From NCBI RefSeq assembly GCF_049319665.1, contig NZ_JBMOUD010000012.1, forward strand, positions 1-64,000: a stretch of DNA of 64,000 bases, written 5' to 3'. The notes under the pieces are model-generated. The model searched no databases. It saw nothing but the letters and a program-made list of their open reading frames with translations, and was not told the DNA's origin. The DNA comes from JBMOUD01 sp049319665 (GTDB lineage Bacteria > Pseudomonadota > Gammaproteobacteria > Enterobacterales > Enterobacteriaceae). Shown here piece by piece: positions 53,139-62,611 of this stretch (its first letter is position 1; each line of letters opens with the position of its first letter). The position numbers and the translations under genes are program-made.

Positions 53139-53687
53139 ATGAGCAAAGCCAGTAAGGAATTTAAGCCGCTGTCATTGGCTATTTTAACGGTATCTGATAG
53201 CCGTACTGAACAGGATGATTCGTCGGGTGACTACCTACGAGATGCGGCTTTGGAAGCAGGCCATCATGTTGTAGAGCGTCAAATCATCCGCGATAACCTG
53301 TACAACATCAGAGCGGTGGTATCGCAGTGGGTAGCCAGCGAGCAAATTCAGGCAATATTGATCAACGGCGGGACAGGATTTACTACGGGCGATAATACGC
53401 CGCAGGCCATTAAGCCGCTGTTTGACCGCGAAATTGAAGGGTTTGGCGAACTATTCCGCATGGTTTCTTTTGAGGATATCGGCACCTCGACAATTCAGTC
53501 GCGTGCGCTAGCGGGACTTGCTAATCAAACGGTTATTTTTGCTATGCCCGGCTCGACTCGCGCCTGCACTACCGCATGGGAACATATCATTGCCTCACAG
53601 CTCGATGCCCGTACCGGCCCTTGTAATTTTATACCTCATGTAAAACAGATACCTCATGTAAAACCGGTCCTTCACATCAAAAAATAA
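53139..53687 (+). CDS. moaB: Molybdenum cofactor biosynthesis protein MoaB
   Basis: 182 residues (E. coli 170). The MPT-binding fold shows LAILTVSDSRTEQDDSSGD near 13-31, LINGGTGFTTGDNTPQA near 74-90 and FAMPGSTRAC near 134-143. MoaB is a MogA-like adenylyltransferase homologue, not required in E. coli. The extra C-terminus is a small duplicated stretch (IPHVKQIPHVKPVLHIKK), apparently a recent codon-level duplication. Confidence 0.94.
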   Translation: MSKASKEFKPLSLAILTVSDSRTEQDDSSGDYLRDAALEAGHHVVERQIIRDNLYNIRAVVSQWVASEQIQAILINGGTGFTTGDNTPQAIKPLFDREIEGFGELFRMVSFEDIGTSTIQSRALAGLANQTVIFAMPGSTRACTTAWEHIIASQLDARTGPCNFIPHVKQIPHVKPVLHIKK

Positions 53688-53693
53688 GCTACT

Positions 53694-54170
53694 ATGCCAA
53701 CCTTTACTCATATTAACGCCTCAGGCGATGCACATATGGTCGATGTATCGGCCAAAGCCGAAACGGTACGCGAAGCGCGGGCAGAAGCTTTTATCAGTAT
53801 GCACGCCGACACGTTGCAAATGATTGTGCAAGGCAATCATCATAAAGGGGATGTATTTGCCACCGCGCGCATTGCGGGGATTCAGGCCGCTAAGAAAACC
53901 TGGGATCTGATCCCACTGTGTCACCCTTTATTATTGACCAAAGTCGAAGTGCAACTGCATGCCGAGCCGGAAAATAACCGGGTTCGTATCGAAACTTGTT
54001 GCAGGCTAAGCGGTAAAACTGGCGTGGAGATGGAAGCGTTGACAGCCGCTTCGGTTGCCGCGTTGACCATTTATGACATGTGCAAAGCGGTACAGAAAGA
54101 CATGGTGATCGGGCCTGTACGTTTGTTAGAGAAAAGCGGCGGCAAGTCCGGCGACTTTAAGGTGGCGTGA
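53694..54170 (+). CDS. moaC: Cyclic pyranopterin monophosphate synthase MoaC
   Basis: 158 residues (E. coli 161). It starts 6 bp after moaB. Family motifs: DVSAKAETVREARAEA near 18-33, DLIPLCHPLLLTKV near 71-84 and GVEMEALTAASVAALTIYDM near 110-129. It converts the MoaA product to cyclic pyranopterin monophosphate. Its stop overlaps the moaD ATG (TGATG). Confidence 0.96.
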   Translation: MPTFTHINASGDAHMVDVSAKAETVREARAEAFISMHADTLQMIVQGNHHKGDVFATARIAGIQAAKKTWDLIPLCHPLLLTKVEVQLHAEPENNRVRIETCCRLSGKTGVEMEALTAASVAALTIYDMCKAVQKDMVIGPVRLLEKSGGKSGDFKVA

Positions 54171-54415
54171 TGATTAATGTTCTGTTTTTTGCTCAGGTAC
54201 GCGAATGGGTCGGGACTGACAGCCTGCAAGTGACCGAGACATTCTCTCACGTAGAAGCCCTGCGCGAATCGCTTTGTCTGCGGGGCGAACGTTGGGCGCT
54301 GGCGCTTGAACCTGACAAGCTGCTGGTAGCGGTTAACCAAACGCTGGTGGACTTCTCTCATCAGATTCAGGACGGGGATGAAGTTGCTTTCTTCCCGCCG
54401 GTCACCGGGGGATAA
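54170..54415 (+). CDS. moaD: Molybdopterin synthase sulphur carrier subunit MoaD
   Basis: 81 residues from the ATG at 54170, equal to E. coli MoaD. A ubiquitin-like fold ends in the conserved FFPPVTGG; the terminal Gly is adenylated and thiocarboxylated. It pairs with MoaE, encoded 3 bp downstream. Confidence 0.96.
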   Translation: MINVLFFAQVREWVGTDSLQVTETFSHVEALRESLCLRGERWALALEPDKLLVAVNQTLVDFSHQIQDGDEVAFFPPVTGG

Positions 54416-54418
54416 AAG

Positions 54419-54874
54419 ATGCAAGATACGCGAATTGTGGTCGATAGCGCGGCGTTTAGCGTCGGTGATGAATACCAATGGTTAGCGCAATCTGACGCTG
54501 ATGGTGCGGTCGTCACGTTTACCGGTAAAGTCCGTAATCATAATTTGGGTGATAATGTCAGCGCGTTGACGCTGGAGCACTATCCAGGAATGACCGAAAA
54601 AGCGTTGGCTGAGATTGTTATCGAAGCTCGTCAGCGCTGGATTTTGCACCGGGTGGCGGTTTATCACCGCGTTGGCGCATTGTATCCCGGCGAAGAGATT
54701 GTATTCGTCGGGGTGAGCAGTGCGCATCGCGGTACGGCGTTTGCTGCCTGCGAATTTATTATGGATTACCTGAAAACTCGCGCGCCATTCTGGAAGCGTG
54801 AAGCGACAGAGCAGGGTGAACGCTGGGTCGATGCGCGGATCTCCGATCAAGAAGCGGCGCGGCGCTGGGATTAA
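54419..54874 (+). CDS. moaE: Molybdopterin synthase catalytic subunit MoaE
   Basis: 151 residues (E. coli 150). AVVTFTGKVRNHNLGDNV near 30-47, LEHYPGMTEKAL near 53-64, SSAHRGTAFAACEFIMDYLK near 101-120 and PFWKRE near 124-129 (catalytic Lys) are all present. It uses MoaD thiocarboxylate to insert the dithiolene sulphurs. Last gene of the moa operon. Confidence 0.96.
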   Translation: MQDTRIVVDSAAFSVGDEYQWLAQSDADGAVVTFTGKVRNHNLGDNVSALTLEHYPGMTEKALAEIVIEARQRWILHRVAVYHRVGALYPGEEIVFVGVSSAHRGTAFAACEFIMDYLKTRAPFWKREATEQGERWVDARISDQEAARRWD

Positions 54875-55011
54875 TGTTTGGGTATAATTGGACCTAAACC
54901 AGTCAGTTGTCTAGGTTTTCTCCGCGCGCAATAAGGCTATTTTGTGATAGTCTTAGTCACAGGTTGGCTGAATTTTCAGCTTTGTTTCTTGCCATGTAAG
55001 AGGTAATTGTC

Positions 55012-55722
55012 ATGGATCGGTATCCACGCTCTAATGGTTCGATTGTTGAACGTGCAAACAGCGGCATTCAGGCTTATATGGCCCAAGTTTATGGTTGGAT
55101 GACCTGCGGCTTGCTGCTGACGGCTTTTGTCGCCTGGTATGCTTCGCAATCACCAGCCATCATGAATTTTATTTTCTCTAGTCAAATCACTTTCTTTGGT
55201 TTGGTTATTTTGCAGTTGGGACTGGTATTTGTTATTTCCGGCATGGTTAATCGCCTGAGTGGCACCGTGTCTACTGCATTATTCATGTTGTACTCCGCGC
55301 TGACCGGGTTGACTATGGCCAGCATCTTCATTCTTTACACGCAATCATCTATCGCTGGTACCTTTGTCGTGGCTGCGGGTATGTTCGGTGCAATGAGCCT
55401 GTACGGTTACACCACCAAACGTGATTTGAGCGGCATGGGTAGCATGCTGTTTATGGCGTTAATTGGTATTGTGCTGGCATCGGTCGTCAACATCTGGCTG
55501 AAAAGCACGGCACTGATGTGGGCAGTCACTTATATCGGTGTGGTGGTCTTTGTTGGTTTGACTGCGTATGACACCCAAAAGCTGAAAAATATGGGTGAGC
55601 AGCTTTCACCTGATGATAAAGATAACTTCCGCAAATACTCCATCGTTGGGGCGTTGACGCTGTATCTTGATTTCATCAACTTGTTCTTGATGCTACTGCG
55701 TATTTTCGGTAACCGCCGTTAA
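55012..55722 (+). CDS. ybhL: BAX inhibitor-1 family membrane protein YbhL
   Basis: 236 residues (E. coli YbhL 234) with seven membrane helices. The N-terminus NSGIQAYMAQVYGWMTCGLL (about 16-35) and the C-terminal TAYDTQKLK near 183-191, with DFINLFLMLLRIFG, are hallmarks of the UPF0005/BI-1 family, relatives of a pH-sensitive calcium leak. The physiological role in enterobacteria is not established. It follows moaE as in E. coli. Confidence 0.93.
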   Translation: MDRYPRSNGSIVERANSGIQAYMAQVYGWMTCGLLLTAFVAWYASQSPAIMNFIFSSQITFFGLVILQLGLVFVISGMVNRLSGTVSTALFMLYSALTGLTMASIFILYTQSSIAGTFVVAAGMFGAMSLYGYTTKRDLSGMGSMLFMALIGIVLASVVNIWLKSTALMWAVTYIGVVVFVGLTAYDTQKLKNMGEQLSPDDKDNFRKYSIVGALTLYLDFINLFLMLLRIFGNRR

Positions 55723-55743
55723 GCCAGAGCATGAATGCAGATG

Positions 55744-55772
55744 AAAAAAGGGAGCCATTGCTCCCTTTTTTA
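55744..55772 (+). terminator. Terminator between ybhL and mdtG
   Basis: AAAAAAGGGAGC (55744-55755) pairs with GCTCCCTTTTTT (55760-55771). With A and T runs on both sides it can serve both convergent genes. Confidence 0.92.
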
Positions 55773-55799
55773 TTGCCTTCAGAATATTAACCGCAAACG

Positions 55800-57005
55800 C
55801 TACGGCGTCTTTTTGCCCCTATCCGGAATGCGGCGGAAGCTCCACCAGACTTGGGCGGCGTTGAGCAACACCATCAGCGCAGTAACGAGAAATACCCACC
55901 GGAAGCCCATCATTGCTGATACACCAGAACCAATCAGCGGGCCTACTACGTTACCCATATACATAAACGATTGGTTATAACCGAAGATTCTGCCGGTGAC
56001 CTTCTCGCTGCAATATTTTACCAATAGCGCTTGTACCGCTGGCATTAACGCGCCGTCACCAAAGCCGAGTAAGAAGCGTAATATACCTAGCTGCACAGGC
56101 GTATGAATGGTCGCCATCAAGCAGAACAATACAAAGCAGAATACCAGTGCGGCGATCAGCACGCGATTGGCGCCAATTCTATCTCCTAACTTGCCGAGTC
56201 GCGGCGCGGAAAGTAGAGCTGAAATACCCGGTACGGCGGCAATCACGCCGCTGACAAAGGCTAGGTTATTCGTGTTTTCGGACAGGTTGCGAATATACAG
56301 CGTCAGAATAGGACTGATAGAGCCGTTAGCCAGCTGAATCATCATCGTGGTGACAAACAGGCTTAACGTCAGCATGGGATAAGGCAGAGTTGAGAATACC
56401 GCTTTACCACTTAGGCGGTTAGCCTTGGTAACGGGGATAACGCGTTCTTTTACCAGGAATGTGGAAATCAGGAAACTGATAAACAGCAGGCCACCAGTGA
56501 CGAAAAACACCATTCGCAGGCCAATGTGGTCGGCCATAAACCCGCCGATCAGTGGGCCAAGGATCACGCCACAAACCTGCCCGGTAGAGAGCGTACCCAG
56601 CGCCCAGCCGCTTTTATCTCGCGGTACTTGAGAGGCAATTAACGCCATGGCATTGGGGATATAGCCGGAGGTTAACCCCATTAGCGTCCGCAGGATAAAC
56701 AGCTGCCAGACGTTCGTCGCAAAGCCTTGCAATACCATCACGATTGCCATACCGAGCGCCGCGCGCATCAACATTAGCTTGCGGCCTTTGCGGTCAGCGA
56801 GACTGCCCCACAAAGGCGCAACGATGGCAGAAACCAGAAACGTGCCGCTAAAGATTAACCCAGACCATAAGCTCAGCGCCTGATGATCGCGTACGCCAAG
56901 TTGTTCGACATATAAGGGGAGAAAGGGCAGGATTTCGCTCATTGCCAGGCCGGTAAAAAAACAGCCAAGCCAAGCGGCGATTAAATTAAGTTTCCACGTT
57001 TCCAT
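55800..57005 (-). CDS. mdtG: MFS multidrug efflux transporter MdtG-like
   Basis: 401 residues (E. coli MdtG 408), 12 membrane helices. LIAAWLGCFFTGLA near 8-21, LPLYVEQLGV near 29-38, GSLADRKGRKLML near 66-78 (MFS motif A), VPRDKSGWALGTLSTG near 127-142 and LSAPRLGKLGDRIG near 262-275 match MdtG closely. E. coli MdtG confers fosfomycin and deoxycholate tolerance. It is divergent from rhlE. Confidence 0.88.
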   Translation of the reverse strand: METWKLNLIAAWLGCFFTGLAMSEILPFLPLYVEQLGVRDHQALSLWSGLIFSGTFLVSAIVAPLWGSLADRKGRKLMLMRAALGMAIVMVLQGFATNVWQLFILRTLMGLTSGYIPNAMALIASQVPRDKSGWALGTLSTGQVCGVILGPLIGGFMADHIGLRMVFFVTGGLLFISFLISTFLVKERVIPVTKANRLSGKAVFSTLPYPMLTLSLFVTTMMIQLANGSISPILTLYIRNLSENTNNLAFVSGVIAAVPGISALLSAPRLGKLGDRIGANRVLIAALVFCFVLFCLMATIHTPVQLGILRFLLGFGDGALMPAVQALLVKYCSEKVTGRIFGYNQSFMYMGNVVGPLIGSGVSAMMGFRWVFLVTALMVLLNAAQVWWSFRRIPDRGKKTP

Positions 57006-57401
57006 AATGCGACGGCATTACCTTAGAGATGAAATAGTTATCATTTACTAGCATAGCAATTTTCAGGCGAGGATGGCTGACAAAAAATGGGAACGCCAGT
57101 GGAAACCCATTTTTAAGCAGACTCCTATTCTATGAACGGCTAATGGCGATAGAAAATCCTGCCATAAAAAGTTTTTAGCGAAGAATTTTCTTAAAAAGAT
57201 CGAGAATCACACTTGGTTTATTCCTAAAGAGGATATTAATGCTCACTGCGTGCGGCGAACTCTGTTAGAATGTTTTCAACTGGCGCACTGCAGTTTGTGC
57301 CGAATCCTCGTGGTAATGCCTCATTTGCCTCGTCTGATCATCCACTCTTGAAACTGCACCTGACTTCGTCTGGGTTAGAGTGGATTGGAGCTTTTCTCTA
57401 T

Positions 57402-58847
57402 ATGTCTTTTGATTCCCTCGGCTTAAGTGCCGATATCCTGCGTGCTGTCGAAGAGCAGGGCTATCGTGATCCGACCCCAATTCAGCAACAAGCTATACCT
57501 GTTGTTTTGCAACGTCGCGATCTGATGGCTAGCGCCCAAACCGGCACCGGTAAAACGGCCGGCTTTACTTTGCCTCTTCTGCAATTGCTGAGCACTACTC
57601 CAGCCCCAGCCAAAGGACGTCGCCCGGTTCGTGCACTGATCCTGACGCCGACGCGTGAATTGGCAGCCCAGATTGGCGAAAACGTCACCGCGTACAGCAA
57701 ATACTTAAGCTTGCGCTCTTTGGTGGTGTTTGGTGGTGTGAGCATTAACCCACAGATGATGAAGCTGCGTGGCGGCGTCGATATTCTGGTGGCTACACCG
57801 GGACGTTTGTTGGATTTGGAGCACCAGAACGCGGTTGATTTATCAAAAATTGAAATTCTGGTTCTCGATGAAGCTGACCGCATGCTGGATATGGGGTTCA
57901 TCCATGATATCCGTCGCGTGTTGGCTAAATTGCCTGCCAAACGTCAAAACCTGCTGTTCTCTGCAACTTTCTCCGATGATATTAAAAATCTGGCGAACAA
58001 GTTGCTGACCAACCCTGCATCGGTAGAAGTTGCGCGTCGTAACACTGCGTCTTCTCAGATTGAGCAGAGCGTGCATTTCGTTGATAAAAAACGTAAAAGA
58101 GAATTACTGTCGCAGATGATCGGTACCGGTAACTGGCAGCAAGTGCTGGTGTTTACCCGTACTAAGCACGGTGCTAACCATTTGGCCGAACTGCTTAACA
58201 AAGACGGTATTACCGCGGCGGCAATCCACGGCAATAAAAGCCAAGGTGCGCGTACTCGTGCGCTGGCAGATTTTAAAGACGGTGGCATTCGCGTGCTGGT
58301 AGCAACGGATATCGCTGCTCGTGGTCTGGATATCGACCAACTGCCGCACGTAGTGAACTATGAATTGCCAAACGTACCGGAAGATTACGTCCACCGTATC
58401 GGCCGTACCGGCCGTGCGGAATCGACGGGTGAAGCTATCTCTTTAGTTTGTGTGGATGAACACAAATTACTGCGTGACATCGAACGTTTGCTTAAGCGTG
58501 AAATCCCACGCATTGCTTTGCCAGGCTATGACCCAGACCCAACTATCAAAGCCGAGCCTATCGTTAACGGTCGTCAAGGCAGCGGTGGTCGTGGTGCACC
58601 TCGTCAAGGCGGCGGCGGCCAACGTTCTGGCGCGCCGCGTCAGGGTGGCAACGGTTCTGGTGCACCGCGTCAGGGCGGTAATGGTGCCGGTGCAGCGCGT
58701 CAAGGTGGTAACGGACAGCGCAGCGGCGCAAACGGCTCCGGTGAGAATCGTGGTAATGGGGAAAATCGCCCATCACGTCCTCGCTCCAGTGCTGTGCACG
58801 CAGGCCAACGCCGTTCAGCGGGCAACCGTAAACCTTCTGGTGAGTAA
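57402..58847 (+). CDS. rhlE: DEAD-box ATP-dependent RNA helicase RhlE
   Basis: 481 residues from the ATG at 57402 (the frame opens at 57270 but the extra 44 residues are not family-like). Q motif PTPIQQQAIP near 26-35, Walker A ASAQTGTGKT near 46-55, DEAD near 158-161, SAT near 190-192 and HRIGRTGRA near 330-338. The C-terminal 100 residues are a basic Arg/Gly/Gln-rich tail with repeated APRQGGNG-type units, probably RNA-binding and variable in length. RhlE acts in ribosome assembly and RNA turnover. Confidence 0.95.
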   Translation: MSFDSLGLSADILRAVEEQGYRDPTPIQQQAIPVVLQRRDLMASAQTGTGKTAGFTLPLLQLLSTTPAPAKGRRPVRALILTPTRELAAQIGENVTAYSKYLSLRSLVVFGGVSINPQMMKLRGGVDILVATPGRLLDLEHQNAVDLSKIEILVLDEADRMLDMGFIHDIRRVLAKLPAKRQNLLFSATFSDDIKNLANKLLTNPASVEVARRNTASSQIEQSVHFVDKKRKRELLSQMIGTGNWQQVLVFTRTKHGANHLAELLNKDGITAAAIHGNKSQGARTRALADFKDGGIRVLVATDIAARGLDIDQLPHVVNYELPNVPEDYVHRIGRTGRAESTGEAISLVCVDEHKLLRDIERLLKREIPRIALPGYDPDPTIKAEPIVNGRQGSGGRGAPRQGGGGQRSGAPRQGGNGSGAPRQGGNGAGAARQGGNGQRSGANGSGENRGNGENRPSRPRSSAVHAGQRRSAGNRKPSGE

Positions 58848-58868
58848 TTAGCAGCCGTTGGGTATGAA

Positions 58869-58898
58869 TAAACCGCCTTTTGGGGCGGTTTTTTTTTC
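58869..58898 (+). terminator. Terminator after rhlE
   Basis: AACCGCC (58871-58877) pairs with GGCGGTT (58884-58890), followed by a run of T. It is 25 bp past the stop and faces the convergent regulator gene. Confidence 0.92.
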
Positions 58899-58918
58899 GC
58901 CGAAATTCCGGGCGTGAT

Positions 58919-59569
58919 TTACAGCCATATCCGGTAAGCACAGCGGCGGGCACCCTGTAAGATATGCTCAGTGCGTTCTACATTGGCTTCCAGCGTTTGG
59001 CTAAAGACGTCTCGCTCCGCGCGACAAAATCCTTGGCAGGTGGTGGCTGCGGCGCAGATTGGGCAATGATTTTCGACCAGCAGATAGCTATTGTCATCCT
59101 GCTTTTCCCATTCGGCCATGTAGCCTTCACGAGTGCGTATTGCCGTCAGGCGCTGCAAGCGCTCCTCTAGCGACTGCGCGCCTTGCATTGCTTGCAAATA
59201 GCTTTCTCGTGTTTCACTTTCTCGGGCTGTAATCAACTGATCTAGCGCTTGCTCGCCCAGAGAGCTACGGATCATTCTCAGCAGCTGCACGGTTAAATCG
59301 GCATGGCTATCAGGAAAGCGTGCGTGGCCTTGTGGTGTAAGCTGCCAATATTGCACCGGACGGCCAACGCCGTGCGTGACGGATTGCGCCTCAACCAGTC
59401 CTTCTTTGGCTAACTTAACAAACTGTTGCCGAGCGGCTTCCCCGGTAGTACCTAAGATTTTTCCCGCATCGCTGGCTTGTAAAGCACCGCGCGTTTTCAA
59501 CAGCATCAGCAAGCGTTCTGCCACGCTTTGTTTACTGGTTTCTTTATTTTCCAAGTGATCGCTTGACAT
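58919..59569 (-). CDS. SufR-like winged-helix regulator with cysteine cluster
   Basis: 216 residues. An N-terminal winged helix (about 15-80: LLKTRGALQASDAGKILGTT and GRPVQYWQLT) is followed by a linker and a cysteine motif: NHCPICAAATTCQGFCRAE near 168-186, then ARRCAYRI near the end. This spacing resembles SufR-type repressors, whose Fe-S cluster controls DNA binding. It is divergent from an MFS exporter (126 bp gap) and probably controls it in response to redox state, nitric oxide or iron. Confidence 0.78.
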   Translation of the reverse strand: MSSDHLENKETSKQSVAERLLMLLKTRGALQASDAGKILGTTGEAARQQFVKLAKEGLVEAQSVTHGVGRPVQYWQLTPQGHARFPDSHADLTVQLLRMIRSSLGEQALDQLITARESETRESYLQAMQGAQSLEERLQRLTAIRTREGYMAEWEKQDDNSYLLVENHCPICAAATTCQGFCRAERDVFSQTLEANVERTEHILQGARRCAYRIWL

Positions 59570-59695
59570 ATTACCTGCTCACATCCTAGATTACTGGGGA
59601 ATTGCATTATTCCAAGTTTTTTCTTGTTTTAATGTAAAGCAATCGGGTCATCATCTCAACCCGATTTTTCGCGTTCATTACTAGGGACATCGGAT

Positions 59696-61132
59696 ATGTC
59701 AGAACATCAACACAGCGGCTGGCGAGATTTGTTCAACGCTGAAAACCGCGGTAACGCCATCACGTTAAGCAGCGGCGTTGTGCTATCTGCCACTAACAGC
59801 TATATCGTGATCACCATCTTGCCTTCGGTAGTCGAAGAGATCGGCGGGATGGCGTGGTATGCCTGGAACACCACGCTTTATGTGGTTAGCGCCATTATGG
59901 GGGCGGCGTTCTCCGCTCGGGTGATGCGTAAGCTCGGGCCAAGAAACGCTTATCTCACCGCGACCGGCATCTTTATGCTCGGTGCATTAATTTGTGCTCT
60001 GGCACCGGCGATGCAAGTGTTGTTACTCGGGCGCACGGTTCAAGGGATGGGCGGCGGGCTGCTAACGGCGCTCTCTTACGCGATGATTAATCTGGTGTTT
60101 AGTGAACGGCTGTGGCCGCGAGCGATGGCGCTAATCTCGGCGATGTGGGGCATCGCTACGCTGGTGGGACCGGCGGTCGGCGGTATTTTTGCTGAACTTC
60201 ATGCCTGGCGTTATGCCTTTGGTTTATTGGTACCGGTGACGCTGCTGTTTGCATTATTGATATGGAAAAGCCTGCCTGCCCAGAAGGAGAAATCAGCCAA
60301 CTCAGACAAATTGCCCATCCCTCAGTTGGTGTTATTGGCCGGATCGGTGCTGGTCGTCTCCGCTAGCAGCTTGTCACCGAGCGGTTGGGTCAATCTGGTC
60401 GGTTTTATCGTGACGCTGATGATGGTTGTCATGCTGCGTAAGCTGGAATTGACCTCACACATGCGCTTGTTACCGAAAAACTCTCTAACCCTTGCCTCGC
60501 CGCTATGTTGGCTTTATCTGACGATGGCATTGATGATGATTGGTATGGAATGTGAAATCTACATCCCGTATTTCTTGCAGCATTTACATGGTCAAACGCC
60601 GCTAATCGCCGGTTATATAACAGCGGCGGCGGCTGGCGGTTGGACAATAAGTGAAATATGGAGTTCTGGCTGGGTTGGCGAGCGCGCGCGTAAGGCTATT
60701 ATTTGGGGGCCGGTGGTGATGGTTATCAGTCTGATTTTCCTGCTTATCTTTATGCCAGTTCCTTTTAGCCTTCATGCTCTGAACCTTAGCGGTATTGTCA
60801 TTGGCCTGACATTGCTTGGTTTTGCTACCGGCTTAGGCTGGCCACATTTGTTGACCCGAGTATTACAGCGCGCTGAACCGGCCGATAAAGATATCGCAGG
60901 GGCGTCGATCACCGTAGTGCAATCTTTCGCCGTGGCGATGGGCGCGGCGCTGGCCGGTACCATTGCTAACCTCGGTGGCGTTAACTTGCCGGACAATCAA
61001 GGTACCAGCAATGCGGCATTCTGGTTATTACTGCTGCTGATTGTTGCGCCAGCCGTTGCGATGTTTACCGCGTTGCGGGCAACGCGCAAACCTGCATTAG
61101 TGCCAAGTGAAGAGGCGTTGGTCTGTAAATAA
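59696..61132 (+). CDS. MFS transporter (14-helix DHA2/EmrB-like)
   Basis: 478 residues, about 14 membrane helices. ITLSSGVVLSATNSYIVITI near 21-40 and LLGRTVQGMGGGLLTALSYA near 109-128 (motif C-like region follows) fit the drug:H+ antiporter group. The substrate cannot be deduced. The divergent SufR-like gene suggests it is redox- or metal-regulated. Confidence 0.8.
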   Translation: MSEHQHSGWRDLFNAENRGNAITLSSGVVLSATNSYIVITILPSVVEEIGGMAWYAWNTTLYVVSAIMGAAFSARVMRKLGPRNAYLTATGIFMLGALICALAPAMQVLLLGRTVQGMGGGLLTALSYAMINLVFSERLWPRAMALISAMWGIATLVGPAVGGIFAELHAWRYAFGLLVPVTLLFALLIWKSLPAQKEKSANSDKLPIPQLVLLAGSVLVVSASSLSPSGWVNLVGFIVTLMMVVMLRKLELTSHMRLLPKNSLTLASPLCWLYLTMALMMIGMECEIYIPYFLQHLHGQTPLIAGYITAAAAGGWTISEIWSSGWVGERARKAIIWGPVVMVISLIFLLIFMPVPFSLHALNLSGIVIGLTLLGFATGLGWPHLLTRVLQRAEPADKDIAGASITVVQSFAVAMGAALAGTIANLGGVNLPDNQGTSNAAFWLLLLLIVAPAVAMFTALRATRKPALVPSEEALVCK

Positions 61133-61199
61133 TAACGCCGTTGCTATCGCACGCCGTTCCCCCGTATTATTGCCCGTCATTTTTATAGGGTGAACGGCA

Positions 61200-62129
61200 A
61201 TGCGTGTATTACTGGCTCCGATGGAAGGTGTGCTCGACTCGTTGGTTAGAGAACTGCTTTCTGAGGTAAACGATTATGATCTTTGCATCACGGAATTTGT
61301 GCGCGTGGTGGACCAACTGCTACCGGCAAAATCCTTCTATCGTTTGTGCCCGGAATTGCATCACGCCAGCCGCACGCCATCAGGGACGTTAGTGCGTGTA
61401 CAGCTCTTGGGACAGTATCCCGAATGGCTGGCTGAAAATGCGGCCCGTGCGGTAGAGCTGGGTTCTTATGGGGTGGACTTGAACTGTGGTTGTCCTTCTA
61501 AGCTGGTCAACGGCAGCGGTGGTGGTGCCACCTTACTCAAAGATCCCGAGTTGATTTATCGCGGTGCCAAAGCGATGCGCGAGGCGGTGCCAGCCGATCT
61601 TCCCGTCACCGTCAAAGTGCGGCTTGGCTGGGATTCCGGCGACCGGCAATTTGAGATAGCCGATGCGGTACAGCAGGCTGGTGCGACCGAAATTGCGGTG
61701 CATGGCCGCACCAAAGAGGACGGTTATAAAGCCGAGCGTATTAACTGGCAGGCTATCGGCGAGATCCGCCAACGGCTGAATATTCCGGTGATCGCCAATG
61801 GTGAAATCTGGGATTACCAAAGCGCGCAGGAATGTATGCAGATAACCGGCTGTGATGCGGTGATGTTAGGGCGTGGCGCGCTAAATATCCCCAACCTCAG
61901 TAGGGTGGTGAAATATAACGAACCGCGCATGCCGTGGCCAGATGTACTTAAACTGCTGCAAAAATACAGTCATCTGGAAAAGCAGGGCGATACCGGCTTG
62001 TACCACGTGGCGCGGATTAAACAGTGGCTAGGTTATTTACGTAAAGAGTACGACGACGCCACTGAGCTATTTAGCCAAATTCGCGCGTTGAAAACCTCCA
62101 AAGAGATTGCTGAAGTGATCAATCGCTGA
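61200..62129 (+). CDS. dusC: tRNA-dihydrouridine(16) synthase DusC
   Basis: 309 residues (E. coli DusC 315). An FMN-binding TIM barrel: MRVLLAPMEGVLDSLVRELL at the start, catalytic Cys in LNCGCPSKLVNGSGGGATLL near 96-115, HGRTKEDGY near 167-175 and ANGEIWD near 199-205. It reduces U16 in tRNA. The C-terminal helical domain (about 245-309) is slightly shorter than in E. coli. Confidence 0.95.
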   Translation: MRVLLAPMEGVLDSLVRELLSEVNDYDLCITEFVRVVDQLLPAKSFYRLCPELHHASRTPSGTLVRVQLLGQYPEWLAENAARAVELGSYGVDLNCGCPSKLVNGSGGGATLLKDPELIYRGAKAMREAVPADLPVTVKVRLGWDSGDRQFEIADAVQQAGATEIAVHGRTKEDGYKAERINWQAIGEIRQRLNIPVIANGEIWDYQSAQECMQITGCDAVMLGRGALNIPNLSRVVKYNEPRMPWPDVLKLLQKYSHLEKQGDTGLYHVARIKQWLGYLRKEYDDATELFSQIRALKTSKEIAEVINR

Positions 62130-62182
62130 CGCTTTTATCCCGGTTTTCTTCGCCTGCCTGGCACCCTTAAAAGGAGAAAATC

Positions 62183-62611
62183 GTGGATAAAAAAGACGTT
62201 GGGCTGACACATATCGCCTTTGTAGTAAAAGACCTGGAAAGCAGCATCGCTTTCTATAAAACTTACGCCGATATGCAGGTAATCCATCATCGTGGTTTAT
62301 CAGAGGAGGGGGAGTTGCAGGCTGTCGCGTGGTTGTGTGATATGACCCGCAATTTCGCTATCGTGCTAGTGCAATCAAGCACCTTGAACGATACGCCGCT
62401 CGGCCCTTTTGGCCATCTCGGCATCGCGTGCCCGTCGAAAGAGGCGATGGATGCTAAACTCCAACAAGCCCGTGACGCAGGCGTCCTGTTAAGAGAACCG
62501 GTTGATTCTGGCCCACCGGTTGGCTACTGGGCTTATTTACGCGATCCTGATGGTAATACCTTAGAGCTTTCTTATGGGCAGGAGATGGCTTATTTGATCG
62601 AGAGTAGTTAA
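62183..62611 (+). CDS. VOC-family protein (glyoxalase/dioxygenase fold)
   Basis: 142 residues from a GTG at 62183, with AAGGAG 9 bp upstream. Two beta-alpha-beta-beta-beta modules: LTHIAFVVKDLESSIAFYKT near 8-27 and GHLGIACPSKEAMDAKL near 73-89. Possible metal ligands are His10, His73 and Glu129 (NTLELSYG). The substrate is unknown. Its stop codon overlaps the decayed immunity gene on the other strand. Confidence 0.82.
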   Translation: MDKKDVGLTHIAFVVKDLESSIAFYKTYADMQVIHHRGLSEEGELQAVAWLCDMTRNFAIVLVQSSTLNDTPLGPFGHLGIACPSKEAMDAKLQQARDAGVLLREPVDSGPPVGYWAYLRDPDGNTLELSYGQEMAYLIESS

